A stretch of 64,000 nucleotides of DNA, from the NCBI GenBank assembly GCA_017542125.1, contig JAFXXU010000058.1:124001-188000 (forward strand), written 5' to 3'. The translations under genes were made by a program, and so were the position numbers. This DNA comes from Ruminococcus sp. Lineage in GTDB: Bacteria > Bacillota > Clostridia > Oscillospirales > Ruminococcaceae. The notes beneath the pieces are model-generated. The model was given only the letters and a program-made list of their open reading frames with translations. It was not told the origin of the DNA and did not search any database. Positions 15,582-24,223 of the stretch are shown one piece after another. The stretch's first letter is position 1; every line of letters begins with the position of its first letter.

Positions 15582-16806
15582 TGAGATGCAGCAAGAGTTC
15601 TTTATGAACGCAACGCACAGGTGGAACGTCAAGACCGGGGCGACTCGTTCCGGCAAGACCTACATGGACTATTTCGTTATCCCAAAGCGAATAAGGAAGT
15701 GTACAGGCAAAGGCCACATCGTCATAATGGGGAACACTCGGCAGACAGCCGAGAGAAACATCATAGAGCCTCTCCGCAGTATTTGGGGGGAGGCTTTTGT
15801 AGGTCCTTTAAGGCAGAACGGAAGCATAATGCTATTCGGAAAGAAATGTTATGTTTTCGGAGCTTGCGTGAAAGCATACCTCGTACAGCTTCAAGGTATG
15901 TCGATAGAGTATGCCTATGGAGACGAGGTTTCCACTTGGAATGAAGCCGTATTCAATATGCTGAAATCTCGTCTTGACAGGCCGAACAGTTGCTTTGACG
16001 GAACGTGCAACCCCGACAACCCCTCCCATTGGTTCAAGAAGTTCCTTGAAAGCGGAGCAGACATCTATCAGCAAGCATACACGATAGACGACAACCCTTT
16101 CAACGACCCGACTTTTGTAAAAGAGCTGAAAAAGGAGTATTCCGGTACAGTTTACTATGAACGGTTCATTCTCGGTAAATGGGTAGCCGCAGAGGGCATC
16201 ATCTATCGAAAGTTTGCGGACAACCCGGACAGCTTTGTTATAGACTATTGCAAGTTTCGGGATCTCGTAAATAAGAACGGAGTCGAGGAGATCAATGCAG
16301 GAATTGATTTCGGAGGCACCAAGTCCGGGACGTCGTTTGTTGTCACAGTCATTCTCGGAGGTTACGAGGGCATAGTCGTCCTCTGCTCAAAGAGGATCAT
16401 CTTTGAACTCACTCCCGATACTCTCGGAAGCGAATTCGTTAAGTTTGTACGATATGTCGAAGACACATACAACGTCGTCGTGGATAAGGCTCTCTGCGAC
16501 AGTGCAGAGCAGATCCTTATAAGAGGCGTGAGAGAGGCGGTTTTCAATGCAGGACACTCCATGCGAGTAAAGAATGCTTTGAAAAGCAGCATTAAGGACA
16601 GAATAAGGCTCACTAATGCCCTCCTCGGCAGAGGGACCTTATATCTCACCCCGGACAATGAAACGCTCTCAAATGCGTTCTCAAAGGCTCTATGGAAGGA
16701 TGATGCTATTGAGGATATAAGGCTCGATGACGGCACTACCGACATCGACACCCTCGATGCATTTGAATACACGATAGAGCAGCACTTGAAAAAGTTTATA
16801 AGTTAG
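15571..16806 (+). CDS. Terminase large subunit (PBSX-type)
   Basis: 411 residues, GTG start. The ATPase domain shows Walker A VKTGATRSGKTYMDY (about 20-34), a coupling segment, and AYGDEVSTWNEAVF (Walker B, about 111-124). The nuclease half begins near residue 240 with AGIDFGGTKSGTSF and continues to a terminal acidic cluster DIDTLDAFEY. This is the motor and headful nuclease that packages phage DNA into the prohead. Full length for the PBSX/T4-like family. Confidence 0.93.
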   Translation: MAFSEMQQEFFMNATHRWNVKTGATRSGKTYMDYFVIPKRIRKCTGKGHIVIMGNTRQTAERNIIEPLRSIWGEAFVGPLRQNGSIMLFGKKCYVFGACVKAYLVQLQGMSIEYAYGDEVSTWNEAVFNMLKSRLDRPNSCFDGTCNPDNPSHWFKKFLESGADIYQQAYTIDDNPFNDPTFVKELKKEYSGTVYYERFILGKWVAAEGIIYRKFADNPDSFVIDYCKFRDLVNKNGVEEINAGIDFGGTKSGTSFVVTVILGGYEGIVVLCSKRIIFELTPDTLGSEFVKFVRYVEDTYNVVVDKALCDSAEQILIRGVREAVFNAGHSMRVKNALKSSIKDRIRLTNALLGRGTLYLTPDNETLSNAFSKALWKDDAIEDIRLDDGTTDIDTLDAFEYTIEQHLKKFIS

Positions 16807-16816
16807 GAGGGCTACT

Positions 16817-18316
16817 GTGCTTGACAGACTTAAAAATTATGTAAGAAAGGTGGTTGGCGGCTTGCTTGGGATAAACAGCGTTGTCAAGACATCAAAGGTA
16901 ATCACGCCTGAAATGAGCAATTCCATTGAGAAATGGTTCGAGATGTATGAGGACAGAGGGTACTGGCTTAACGGCAGCGGAGACACACTCTCTTTACCGA
17001 GCGCTATCTCTTCTGAAATCGCAAGGCTTGTCACCCTCGAATTTCAGTTCATCGTTTCGAGTTCAGAAAACGGATCTGATGTAGTCGATAACCCGAACAC
17101 GCGAGCAGCTTTCTTGCAGAAATGCATTAACAGCGTTACTGCTGAGATATGGAAGCACGTTGAATACTGCTGCGCAGGAGGCGGCATCGTATTCAAACCG
17201 TACATAGACGGAGACAAGATATCCCTCTCCGTAGTGCAGGCAGACTGCTTCTTCCCAACAAGTTTCGACAGCTCCGGAGACGTTATTTCCGGCGAGTTTT
17301 ACGAGATCATAGCAGAGGACAACGAGTATTACACGAGGCGTGAGATACACGAATGGAGAAAGAATGACGATACCGGCACAAGCGCATACGTCATTCGGAA
17401 TATCGCCTACCGTTCCTCGAACAAGGAGTCTATAGGAACAGAAGTTCCTCTCACAAGTGTTGAAAAATGGGCTGACATCGAACCAGTTGTGACTATCGAC
17501 AACGTAGATACCCCTCTGTTTGCATACATGAAGATACCCCTCGGAAACACCACCGACAGGACAAGTCCTATCGGTGTTTCTGTTTATGCAAATGCCGTAA
17601 AGCTGATTGCCAACGCTGACCAACAGTATCAAAGGCTGCTGTGGGAGTTTGAAAGCGGAGAGAGAGCTATCGACGCAAGCGTAGATGCTTTCGTCAAGAA
17701 CAAGGACACAAATAAGTATGAGCTCCCGGTAGGTAGAGAAAGGTTGTACCGCCTCAATCAGCTCGATATGCAGAGCTCAAACGGCAAAGGCTTGTTCGAC
17801 ATATTCAGTCCCGAGTTCAGAGACGCAGCTATCAAAAGTGGTCTGAATGTCATCCTCCAAAAGATCGAGTTCGCTTGCGGACTTGCATACGGAACGATAA
17901 GCGATCCCCTCGTAGTCGATAAGACTGCGGAGGAAATAAAGACCTCAAAGCAGCGTTCCTACTCCACCGTAAAGCTGATACAGTTACAGCTTGAAAAAGC
18001 TCTCAACGCCTACACAAAGGCTTGCGATAATCTCGCAACGCTGTATAATCTCGCTCCCCTCGGAGGCTACTCCACAAGAACCTCTCTCGATGATAGCATA
18101 ATCGTTGACGCAGAGTCCGAAAGAGCAAGGGATATGCAGGAGGTATCGCAGGGCTTGATGAAAAAGTGGGAGTACAGAGTCAAGTGGTATGGGGAAACTC
18201 CCGACAAAGCGAAAGAAATGGTCGGTGACGAAATGACCGACGAAGAAATCCTGTTCGGAGACAGAAAGAAGAAAGAACCCGAGAGCGACAATGGCGAGGC
18301 TGATGTGAATGCTTGA
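16817..18316 (+). CDS. Portal protein
   Basis: 499 residues, GTG start, between large terminase and minor capsid gene. It contains the long helical clip and crown pattern of SPP1-type portals, a FACGLAYGTISDP segment (about 352-364) and TAEEIKTSKQRSYSTVKLIQ (about 370-389), typical of the conserved portal core. Acidic C-terminal tail. It forms the dodecameric ring at one capsid vertex through which DNA enters. Confidence 0.88.
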   Translation: MLDRLKNYVRKVVGGLLGINSVVKTSKVITPEMSNSIEKWFEMYEDRGYWLNGSGDTLSLPSAISSEIARLVTLEFQFIVSSSENGSDVVDNPNTRAAFLQKCINSVTAEIWKHVEYCCAGGGIVFKPYIDGDKISLSVVQADCFFPTSFDSSGDVISGEFYEIIAEDNEYYTRREIHEWRKNDDTGTSAYVIRNIAYRSSNKESIGTEVPLTSVEKWADIEPVVTIDNVDTPLFAYMKIPLGNTTDRTSPIGVSVYANAVKLIANADQQYQRLLWEFESGERAIDASVDAFVKNKDTNKYELPVGRERLYRLNQLDMQSSNGKGLFDIFSPEFRDAAIKSGLNVILQKIEFACGLAYGTISDPLVVDKTAEEIKTSKQRSYSTVKLIQLQLEKALNAYTKACDNLATLYNLAPLGGYSTRTSLDDSIIVDAESERARDMQEVSQGLMKKWEYRVKWYGETPDKAKEMVGDEMTDEEILFGDRKKKEPESDNGEADVNA

Positions 18317-19496
18317 CCCGACCTACCTTGACGGATGTGCAGATGACATCGTTGACATCTTCATTGAGACCGAAAGAGAGATACTCAACGACGTTGTTCG
18401 CAGGATCATCAAGAATAACGGACTCTCAGATACGGCAAGGTGGCAGATACAGAAATCGAAAGCCATAGGGCTCCTCAACGGAGACCTCAAAAAGTACCTA
18501 TCAGCAGCTTTGCAAGACGCATCCGTAGATGTAGATGAAGTTTTTAGAGACGCTTCCGTAAAGGCAATAGCAGCAGATGACGCTATATATGCCCTCAATG
18601 GCGTAAAGCCTGTCAGCGTTCTCGAGTCTGACAACATGAAGTCCATTATACTGCAAGGAACCAAGGAGACGAAGCTTCTGCTTCGCAACTTCACAAAGAC
18701 GACAGCGAATGTAGCTGATATGTCGCTGTATAACTCCCTCGATAAAGCCTACCTCTTGACGCAGATAGGAGCGTATGACTATAACAGCGCAATCAGAAAG
18801 GCCGTCAACGAACTTGCTTCTCTCGGAATGACAAAGGTTGCCTATCCTTCCGGCCACGTTGACAAGACAGACGTTGCCGTAAGGAGAGCAGTTCTCACCG
18901 GGCTCAATCAGACTTGTGGAAACCTCCAACTCTACAGAGCAGACGATGTCGGATGCGATCTTGTTGAGGTTACTGCACACATGGGAGCTCGTCCCTCTCA
19001 CGCATTGTGGCAAGGAAAGATATACAGTCTCTCCGGCAAAACGAGAGGTTATGATAATTTCTATGATGCTACCGGATATGGAACAGGAGACGGGCTGTGC
19101 GGTTGGAATTGCCGACACAGCTTTTTCCCGTACTACGAGGGCATCTCCGGAAGAACGTTCACGGCGTTCACCACAAGAGAGAGTATCAAGGAGAACGAAA
19201 AGATCTATGAACTCACTCAGAAGCAACGGTACTATGAGCGAAGAATAAGAGCAGCAAAGACCGAGTGTGTAGCTCTCAATCAAGCCGTACTCTCTGCAAC
19301 AGACGATCAGCAGGAAAAGATGTTCAGAGAAGATTTTGCCTCTGCCTCCGTAAAGTTGAAACGCAGAGAGGCTGCTCTAAAGGCGTTTATAAGTCAGAAC
19401 CCGATCCTCAATAGACAGCCCGAGAGGGAATGGAAAAGCGGATTTAACCGTTCTGTTTCCGCAAAGGCTGTTTGGGCTAACAGAAAATCAAAGTGA
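18309..19496 (+). CDS. Phage minor capsid protein 2 / MuF-like head protein
   Basis: 395 residues, overlapping the portal gene by 8 bp. The middle holds a conserved block VEVTAHMGARPSHALWQGKIYSL (about 216-238), followed by CGWNCRHSFFPYYEG, the signature of minor capsid protein 2 (the HxxxxP/CxxxC region related to MuF). A helical C-terminal segment follows. It is a low-copy head protein assembled with the portal. Confidence 0.88.
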   Translation: MLDPTYLDGCADDIVDIFIETEREILNDVVRRIIKNNGLSDTARWQIQKSKAIGLLNGDLKKYLSAALQDASVDVDEVFRDASVKAIAADDAIYALNGVKPVSVLESDNMKSIILQGTKETKLLLRNFTKTTANVADMSLYNSLDKAYLLTQIGAYDYNSAIRKAVNELASLGMTKVAYPSGHVDKTDVAVRRAVLTGLNQTCGNLQLYRADDVGCDLVEVTAHMGARPSHALWQGKIYSLSGKTRGYDNFYDATGYGTGDGLCGWNCRHSFFPYYEGISGRTFTAFTTRESIKENEKIYELTQKQRYYERRIRAAKTECVALNQAVLSATDDQQEKMFREDFASASVKLKRREAALKAFISQNPILNRQPEREWKSGFNRSVSAKAVWANRKSK

Positions 19497-19513
19497 AAGG
19501 GGGTGCCTCGATA

Positions 19514-19591
19514 ATGATTTGTTGCGTTTCCTCAAAGTGCAGCGGAAAGTCGAAAGGAAAGAACAAGAAGTCGAGAGGAGGTGGTCCCTAA
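19514..19591 (+). CDS. Tiny basic cysteine-containing peptide, 25 aa
   Basis: An ATG behind an AAAGGGGG site encodes a 25-residue peptide with CC and SKCSGK, then a Lys/Arg/Gly-rich tail ending GGGP. It lies between the minor capsid and scaffold genes. Its codon use looks like the neighbours' and the ribosome site is good, but the length makes this tentative. Confidence 0.35.
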   Translation: MICCVSSKCSGKSKGKNKKSRGGGP

Positions 19592-19713
19592 CATCTCGTT
19601 TGGCTGATGCGTTAATTCGGCTGTCTCGTCCGAGCCTACGACGTAAAACTAAGGATAGGTGCGAGGACGCGACCTCGTAAAAAAGCGTAACTGAATGAAA
19701 GGAATGATTATCA
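19592..19713 (+). other. 122-nt gap with hairpins between minor capsid and scaffold genes
   Basis: This is unusual space for a late operon where genes otherwise touch. A clear hairpin (CGAGG, loop ACGCGA, CCTCG, about 19660-19676) is followed by TAAAAAAG. Upstream, GGCT/AGCC around 19630-19648 could form a second stem. It could be an RNA processing or translational element for the abundant scaffold and capsid products. No known RNA family was recognised. Confidence 0.35.
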
Positions 19714-20355
19714 ATGAAAAGAGATTTTTTAGAGGGACTCACCAACGGTGACGGTCAGAAGATACTTGACAAGGCGACTATCGACTCGATAATGACCGAA
19801 TACGGCAAGGAACTCAATGGATTGAAGGACGACCACAAGAAAGCCATAGAAGCTCTCGAAAAAGAGCGTGACGGCTTTAGCACCCAGCTCGACGATGCGC
19901 AGAAGAAGCTCAAAGGCTTCGACGGTGTCGATGTGAACGAGTTACAGGGCAAGGTTGCGCAGCTCACTCAGGACATTGAAGACAGCAAGAAAAAGTACGA
20001 GGCAGAGATCGCAGATATCAAGTTCGCAAATCTTCTCGACAGCAAGATCACACAGTCCGGCGCGAAGAACAACAAAGCTGTTCTTGCGCTTCTTGATATT
20101 GATGCTCTGAAACAGAGCAAGAACCAAGAGCAGGATATTCTTGCTGCGATCACCGCTGTAAAGGCAAGTGACGATTATCTGTTCGCCTCAACGAACAGCA
20201 ATCCCGCAGAGGGCAATGCCCCCGAGGGACAGGAAGGACAGCAGCCCCTCCCGAATTTCTCTAATGGTAATCTCCAGACTGGCAACCGCAACGAAAGCGG
20301 AAACACAGGTTTCGACTTCGGGTTTATCGGAGTCAGACCCCACGATACCAAGTAA
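19714..20355 (+). CDS. Scaffolding protein (GP20-like)
   Basis: 213 residues. Residues ~30-105 are a coiled coil (KKAIEALEKERDGFSTQLDD, then LTQDIEDSKKKYEAEIADIK). A helical segment and a Gly/Asn/Gln-rich flexible C-terminus follow. This matches minor structural GP20/scaffold proteins encoded just before the major capsid gene, which guide prohead assembly and then leave. AAAGGAATG site upstream. Confidence 0.85.
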   Translation: MKRDFLEGLTNGDGQKILDKATIDSIMTEYGKELNGLKDDHKKAIEALEKERDGFSTQLDDAQKKLKGFDGVDVNELQGKVAQLTQDIEDSKKKYEAEIADIKFANLLDSKITQSGAKNNKAVLALLDIDALKQSKNQEQDILAAITAVKASDDYLFASTNSNPAEGNAPEGQEGQQPLPNFSNGNLQTGNRNESGNTGFDFGFIGVRPHDTK

Positions 20356-20369
20356 AGGAGAAATGAAAG

Positions 20370-21266
20370 ATGCCTAACTCTATCAACTATGCAGTCGATT
20401 ATTCGAGAGCCCTTGCTCAGGCTTATCCGTATGCTCTGTACTTTGGCGACCTCTACAACACCCCTAACAACGGCAGATACAAGTGGATCAATTCCAAGAC
20501 TATCGCCATTCCGAGCATCTCTACCACCGGCAGAGTGAACGGCAACCGTGATCAGATCAGCGGCATTTCGAGGAACTACGATAACGCATGGGAGCAGAAA
20601 GAGCTCACCAACCACAGAAAGTGGTCCACGCTCGTACACCCCGAAGACATAGATCAGACCAACATGGTTGCGTCTATCACCAACATCACTCGAGTCTTCA
20701 ACGAGGAGAACAAGTTCCCCGAAATGGATGCCTACACCATTTCCAAGTTCTACGCTCTGTGGACAGCACAGTCCAAGACTGCGAACACCACCGCGCTCAC
20801 TGCTGCGAACGTTCTTACCGTCTTCGACACCATGATGAAGGCGATGACCGATGCTCGCGTTCCCGAGACCGGCAGAATTCTGTATGTTACCACCGGCGTT
20901 AAGGACCTTATCAAGAACGCACAGCAGATACAGAGAACGTTCAATGTTCAGAACGGCAGCAATCAGCTTAAAATGGCTATCGACTCTATCGACCTTGTGA
21001 AGATCGTTCCCGTACCCGATGCACTTATGAAGACGGCTTACGATTTCACCACCGGTTGGGCGGTTGGTCAGTCTGCAAAGCAGATCAATATGTTCCTTGT
21101 TCATCCGTCCGCTGTCATCACTCCTATCTCGTATCAGTTCTCCAAGCTCGACGAGCCCTCTGCCGGTTCCGAGGGCAAGTACATTTACTTTGAGGAGTCG
21201 TTTGAGGATGTTTTCATTCTCAACAGGCGTGTTAACGGCTTACAGTTCAACATCACAAACCCTTAA
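20370..21266 (+). CDS. Major capsid protein
   Basis: 298 residues, strong AAAGGAG site, directly after the scaffold gene. About residues 40-115 carry SKTIAIPSISTTGRVNGNRD and the long-helix segment seen in HK97-fold capsids of this Firmicutes phage group. The C-terminal part includes VKIVPVPDALM and ITPISYQFSKLDEP. The HK97 fold is inferred from family resemblance and context. The stop codon sits on a canonical -1 slippery heptamer (see 21257-21263), so a minority product is probably longer. Confidence 0.88.
   Translation: MPNSINYAVDYSRALAQAYPYALYFGDLYNTPNNGRYKWINSKTIAIPSISTTGRVNGNRDQISGISRNYDNAWEQKELTNHRKWSTLVHPEDIDQTNMVASITNITRVFNEENKFPEMDAYTISKFYALWTAQSKTANTTALTAANVLTVFDTMMKAMTDARVPETGRILYVTTGVKDLIKNAQQIQRTFNVQNGSNQLKMAIDSIDLVKIVPVPDALMKTAYDFTTGWAVGQSAKQINMFLVHPSAVITPISYQFSKLDEPSAGSEGKYIYFEESFEDVFILNRRVNGLQFNITNP
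21257..21263 (+). other. Probable programmed -1 frameshift site at the capsid stop codon
   Basis: The capsid gene ends A AAC CCT TAA. The heptamer A-AAC-CCT has the X-XXY-YYZ form and is followed at once by the zero-frame stop. A -1 slip continues as TTA AAC GAC TTG into the downstream 128-residue reading frame, which has no ATG and no ribosome site of its own. The fusion would be about 429 residues with a C-terminal extension of ~131. Several Listeria phages extend structural proteins by frameshifting near the stop. Y = C is not the most efficient slippery type. Confidence 0.6.
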
Positions 21267-21271
21267 ACGAC

Positions 21272-21658
21272 TTGTCTGTTGACGCTGACATACAGGCAAG
21301 TCTTAGTCTGCTCGGCAAAAGCGTAACAGATTTGCAAAGCGGCGTACAGGTCAGCGGAGATAGCATCTCCGGCACTCTGAAATATGTTACAGGATATACA
21401 GGTTTCAGCGGCGATGCTTCCGAGCAGAGTGGCAACTACCTTGCTATTCATTGTGATGTTGCATCTGCTCCCGATGCAAAAATAGACGTTGAGGTAGTAG
21501 GAGGTCATCACGGACCCACGACACTTGACTCTGACAGGATCATAATTCTCAAAATAGAGAGTACCACTCAGAAAGTCAAGGTAACTGCAAGCAGAAACGG
21601 AGACGTTACTGTTGAGAGGGTATTTAGTCTGACCAGCCTCACTCTCAACGACAGTTGA
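21272..21658 (+). CDS. Ig-like capsid extension domain, probably made by -1 frameshift
   Basis: A 128-residue frame that can only begin with TTG, has no Shine-Dalgarno, and starts 5 nt after the capsid stop. It is beta-rich with Thr/Val/Gly (ASAPDAKIDVEVVGG, KVKVTASRNGDVTVERVFSL), like the immunoglobulin-type domains that decorate capsids. The frame is open back through the slippery heptamer, so it is best read as the C-terminal extension of a minor capsid form. A separately translated decoration protein is the alternative. Confidence 0.65.
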   Translation: MSVDADIQASLSLLGKSVTDLQSGVQVSGDSISGTLKYVTGYTGFSGDASEQSGNYLAIHCDVASAPDAKIDVEVVGGHHGPTTLDSDRIIILKIESTTQKVKVTASRNGDVTVERVFSLTSLTLNDS

Positions 21659-21668
21659 GGAGGACACT

Positions 21669-22031
21669 ATGGCAAAGGTTAAGAAACTCAATGTAGAACT
21701 TACCGTTGCCGACAATCTTGTGGAGGAGTATCTCGAAAAGGGATACTCCTTGCTTGATGAAAAAGGCAATGTTGTTCGCAAAAAAGAAACCGCAGAGGAT
21801 AAAGTCATAAGACTTAACGAGGAGCTTGCTGCTATTCTCGCACAGAATGAGTACCTCGCAGCAGAGAACAAAGAGCTTTCTGCTGAAAATGCAGAGCTTA
21901 TTGAAGCTGTAAACAAACTTACAGCAGATAACAACGCTCTCAAACAGTCTCACATCAATTCTAACGCACTTTCAGACCCTAACCCCTCAAATACCCCTAC
22001 GAAAAATACAAGGGCTAAAAAGGGCGTTTAA
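21669..22031 (+). CDS. Coiled-coil structural protein, 120 aa
   Basis: Residues 40-95 form a coiled coil (EDKVIRLNEELAAILAQNEY...AENKELSAENAELIEAVNKL). The N-terminus has a small beta segment (KLNVELTVADNLVEEYLEKGY) and the C-terminus is a disordered basic tail. It lies between the capsid and head-tail connector genes, so it is a probable head-associated or head-fibre protein. GGAGGA site. Exact function unknown. Confidence 0.6.
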   Translation: MAKVKKLNVELTVADNLVEEYLEKGYSLLDEKGNVVRKKETAEDKVIRLNEELAAILAQNEYLAAENKELSAENAELIEAVNKLTADNNALKQSHINSNALSDPNPSNTPTKNTRAKKGV

Positions 22032-22056
22032 GTCGCTTACAAGGCAGGTGATATAA

Positions 22057-22476
22057 ATGTCATATATAGACTACGCATATTACACCGACGTTTACGGAGG
22101 CAAGAATGTCCCCCCTGATGAATTTGACCGTCTCTCAGAGATAGCTTCAATGGCTGTGGATGCAGCAGTTTACTGCGATATCGACGTCGAAGCAGACTAT
22201 ATGGATGACGTCAAGCGAGCAACAGCTTATGAGGTTGACACTGTCTATGCTTACGGAGGTGAGTCCGTAGCCTACGGAGAGTCATCAGCCAACATCGTCT
22301 CCGAGGGGCTCGATGATTACAGTTATCACCTCAGCTCTGCCCCAAGCGCAGCGTCTGGAGGCGTTGTGTTCTGCAACGGAATACCGATCTCACCTATCGT
22401 TCTCTCCCTACTGTCAAAGGCAGGGCTGAGAAACAGGTGGGTACACGCTTATGACGGAGATGATGCTGATGTATAG
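22057..22476 (+). CDS. Head-tail connector protein (gp6-like)
   Basis: 139 residues. It starts SYIDYAYYTDVYGGKNVPPDEF, with helical bundles and an acidic composition typical of gp6/gp15-type adaptors that dock beneath the portal. The order after it (head closure, minor capsid/HK97-gp10-like, tail terminator, tail tube) is the canonical siphovirus neck order, which supports the call. Specific residues are not diagnostic. Confidence 0.7.
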   Translation: MSYIDYAYYTDVYGGKNVPPDEFDRLSEIASMAVDAAVYCDIDVEADYMDDVKRATAYEVDTVYAYGGESVAYGESSANIVSEGLDDYSYHLSSAPSAASGGVVFCNGIPISPIVLSLLSKAGLRNRWVHAYDGDDADV

Positions 22477-22894
22477 CAGGAAACTCATATTCAAAGACAC
22501 CGTAACCCTTTATAACTTCATCGGCGAGGTTGACGGAAACGCAACCTACGCTAAAGCTATCATCAAGCACGTTAAGTTCGTAAAGCATATCGGAAAGTCC
22601 AAGAATGGCAACGGAAGATCTCCCGACTCTACTGCGACCCTCCACATTTTCGACAGCGTTGCAGAGATCACAGATGTAAACGGCAAGTGCAAGGCCTATC
22701 TCCACCCTGAACAGTTCAAGACCACGGACAGGCCCGACTCGTTCTTCACGTTCCGTAACGGGAACGATTATGTTGTCGAGGGTGTTTGTCAGAGCAAAAC
22801 CCCTAAAGGTGAAGATGCGTTCAGAGTAGTTCTTGCATCAAGGTTTACCTCGGGGACAAAGAGGATGCATCATTGGAGGTGTGACTGCAAGTGA
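22469..22894 (+). CDS. Head closure / minor capsid protein
   Basis: 141 residues, overlapping the connector gene. Beta-rich (KLIFKDTVTLYNFIG...FFTFRNGNDYVVEGVC), fitting small barrel-like head-completion proteins. Several in-frame ATGs precede; this one is 9 nt after a GGAG site. It follows the connector gene in canonical neck order. Confidence 0.6.
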   Translation: MYSRKLIFKDTVTLYNFIGEVDGNATYAKAIIKHVKFVKHIGKSKNGNGRSPDSTATLHIFDSVAEITDVNGKCKAYLHPEQFKTTDRPDSFFTFRNGNDYVVEGVCQSKTPKGEDAFRVVLASRFTSGTKRMHHWRCDCK

Positions 22895-23241
22895 GCTTTT
22901 CGTTTCGCTTTGTTTTCAACCCGTTCGGAGTCATAAATCGCTTTGACCCAAAGGTCAAGTCTGCGCAGAAATGGCTCGACAACGAGGTCGTCAAGGACAC
23001 TACGCCCTACGTTCCTATGAGAACCGGGCAGCTCTACCGTTCCGGTATAACCGGCACTAACTACGGCAGCGGCGTTGTTGAGTACACAGCGCCGTATGCT
23101 CATAGATGCTATTACGGCTTCAATATGCATTTCAGCAAACTCGCACACCCGCAAGCCTGTGCGCAATGGTTCGAGCCTTCAAAGGCTGCGAACAAGAAGA
23201 AATGGGTAGCAGGAGTCAGAAAAATCGTAAGGGGAGGATAG
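22891..23241 (+). CDS. Minor capsid protein, HK97-gp10-like
   Basis: 116 residues, GTG start overlapping the previous stop. TPYVPMRTGQLYRSG (about 39-53) followed by EYTAPYAHRCYYG is the conserved block of phage minor capsid/gp10-type neck proteins. It lies in the head-to-tail joining module. Confidence 0.75.
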   Translation: MSFSFRFVFNPFGVINRFDPKVKSAQKWLDNEVVKDTTPYVPMRTGQLYRSGITGTNYGSGVVEYTAPYAHRCYYGFNMHFSKLAHPQACAQWFEPSKAANKKKWVAGVRKIVRGG

Positions 23242-23242
23242 T

Positions 23243-23686
23243 ATGGATAATCAGCAGAGAACCACGAACGACGGACTTTACATCGTCAATGTTATGTTGC
23301 AGTTCGTCAACACGTTCGAGAACAAGCCTGTTGATATCAAGCTCGAGGAGTTCAGCGATGCCTCACCCGCAATGATAATTCAGCAGTTGAGTTCTGCCGT
23401 AATCGAAAAGCAGTACATTCAGAAAGGAAGATACATCGGCAATTGGGCGTTTGCTATGTACATTCGTATCGAAAACCCCGACACGAATGACCGCATATCT
23501 GCAAGCGGAGTCCTCACAGACTTAGCTTGTTGGTTCGAGCAAGGCAATCTGCCCGACTTGTCGAGTATCAACAAGGAAGCTATCAACATAGAGATGACAG
23601 CATCCCCTCACAAGTCTGCCGTATATGAAGACGGTACTGAGGAATGGCAAGTAGTGTTTATGTTGAGATACAAGAATAACGGATAA
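23243..23686 (+). CDS. Probable tail terminator / minor capsid protein
   Basis: 147 residues, starting one base after the previous stop. Its order before the tail tube gene and its mixed alpha/beta pattern (MIIQQLSSAVIEKQYIQKGR...VVFMLRYKNNG) match tail terminator proteins that cap the tail tube. No diagnostic motif; assignment from gene order. Confidence 0.6.
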   Translation: MDNQQRTTNDGLYIVNVMLQFVNTFENKPVDIKLEEFSDASPAMIIQQLSSAVIEKQYIQKGRYIGNWAFAMYIRIENPDTNDRISASGVLTDLACWFEQGNLPDLSSINKEAINIEMTASPHKSAVYEDGTEEWQVVFMLRYKNNG

Positions 23687-23701
23687 TGGAGGTTGATTTA
23701 T

Positions 23702-24199
23702 ATGTCTGATACACCGAGCATTAACGAACTCGTAACGAGAGATCAGTTTCAGTCTTTTATGAAAGTCGGCGGGTCTTCCGGATCCTATGCCCTTATCGGT
23801 GACGGCTTCACCAACTTCAAGGAGTCGAAGAACCCGAAAGAGTACACAAGAAAGTACGTCAACATGAAGACCGAGATCACCGATGTCATCGGATATGCTC
23901 CGAGCATCGACTACACTCTCGACACCTACACCGATAACGATGTCGTGAACGATATTATCGCTATCACCGACGAGGAGAAGATCGGCACCGACGCAGTAAG
24001 AGAGATCGTTCATGTCAACTGTTGGGACACCGACGCAAATGGCAAGTGCAAAGCTATGCAGCGCAGCTATGCTGTCATTCCTTCCGAAAAGGCTGACGGC
24101 ACAGATGCTCTTATCTATTCCGGCTCAATGAAAGCCGTTAGCGACGTTGTTCTCGGAAAGTTTGATCTTGAGAACTTGACCTTTACTGCAAATTCATAA
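23702..24199 (+). CDS. Major tail (tube) protein
   Basis: 165 residues. IGDGFTNFKESKNPKEYTRKY (about 34-54) and GYAPSIDYTLDTYTDNDVV are characteristic of tail tube subunits in phages of Clostridia. The tape-measure chaperones and tape measure follow. Start chosen at the ATG behind GGAGG; an in-frame TTG lies 9 bp upstream. Confidence 0.82.
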   Translation: MSDTPSINELVTRDQFQSFMKVGGSSGSYALIGDGFTNFKESKNPKEYTRKYVNMKTEITDVIGYAPSIDYTLDTYTDNDVVNDIIAITDEEKIGTDAVREIVHVNCWDTDANGKCKAMQRSYAVIPSEKADGTDALIYSGSMKAVSDVVLGKFDLENLTFTANS

Positions 24200-24223
24200 T
24201 TTCAGAACGGAGGAAATGAGCCT

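Noticed and set aside
19600-19660. Possible hammerhead ribozyme (CTGATG near the head operon)
   Set aside because: The core would need CUGANGA, GAAA and matching stems. The seventh base is C and no GAAA strand or stem arrangement fits.
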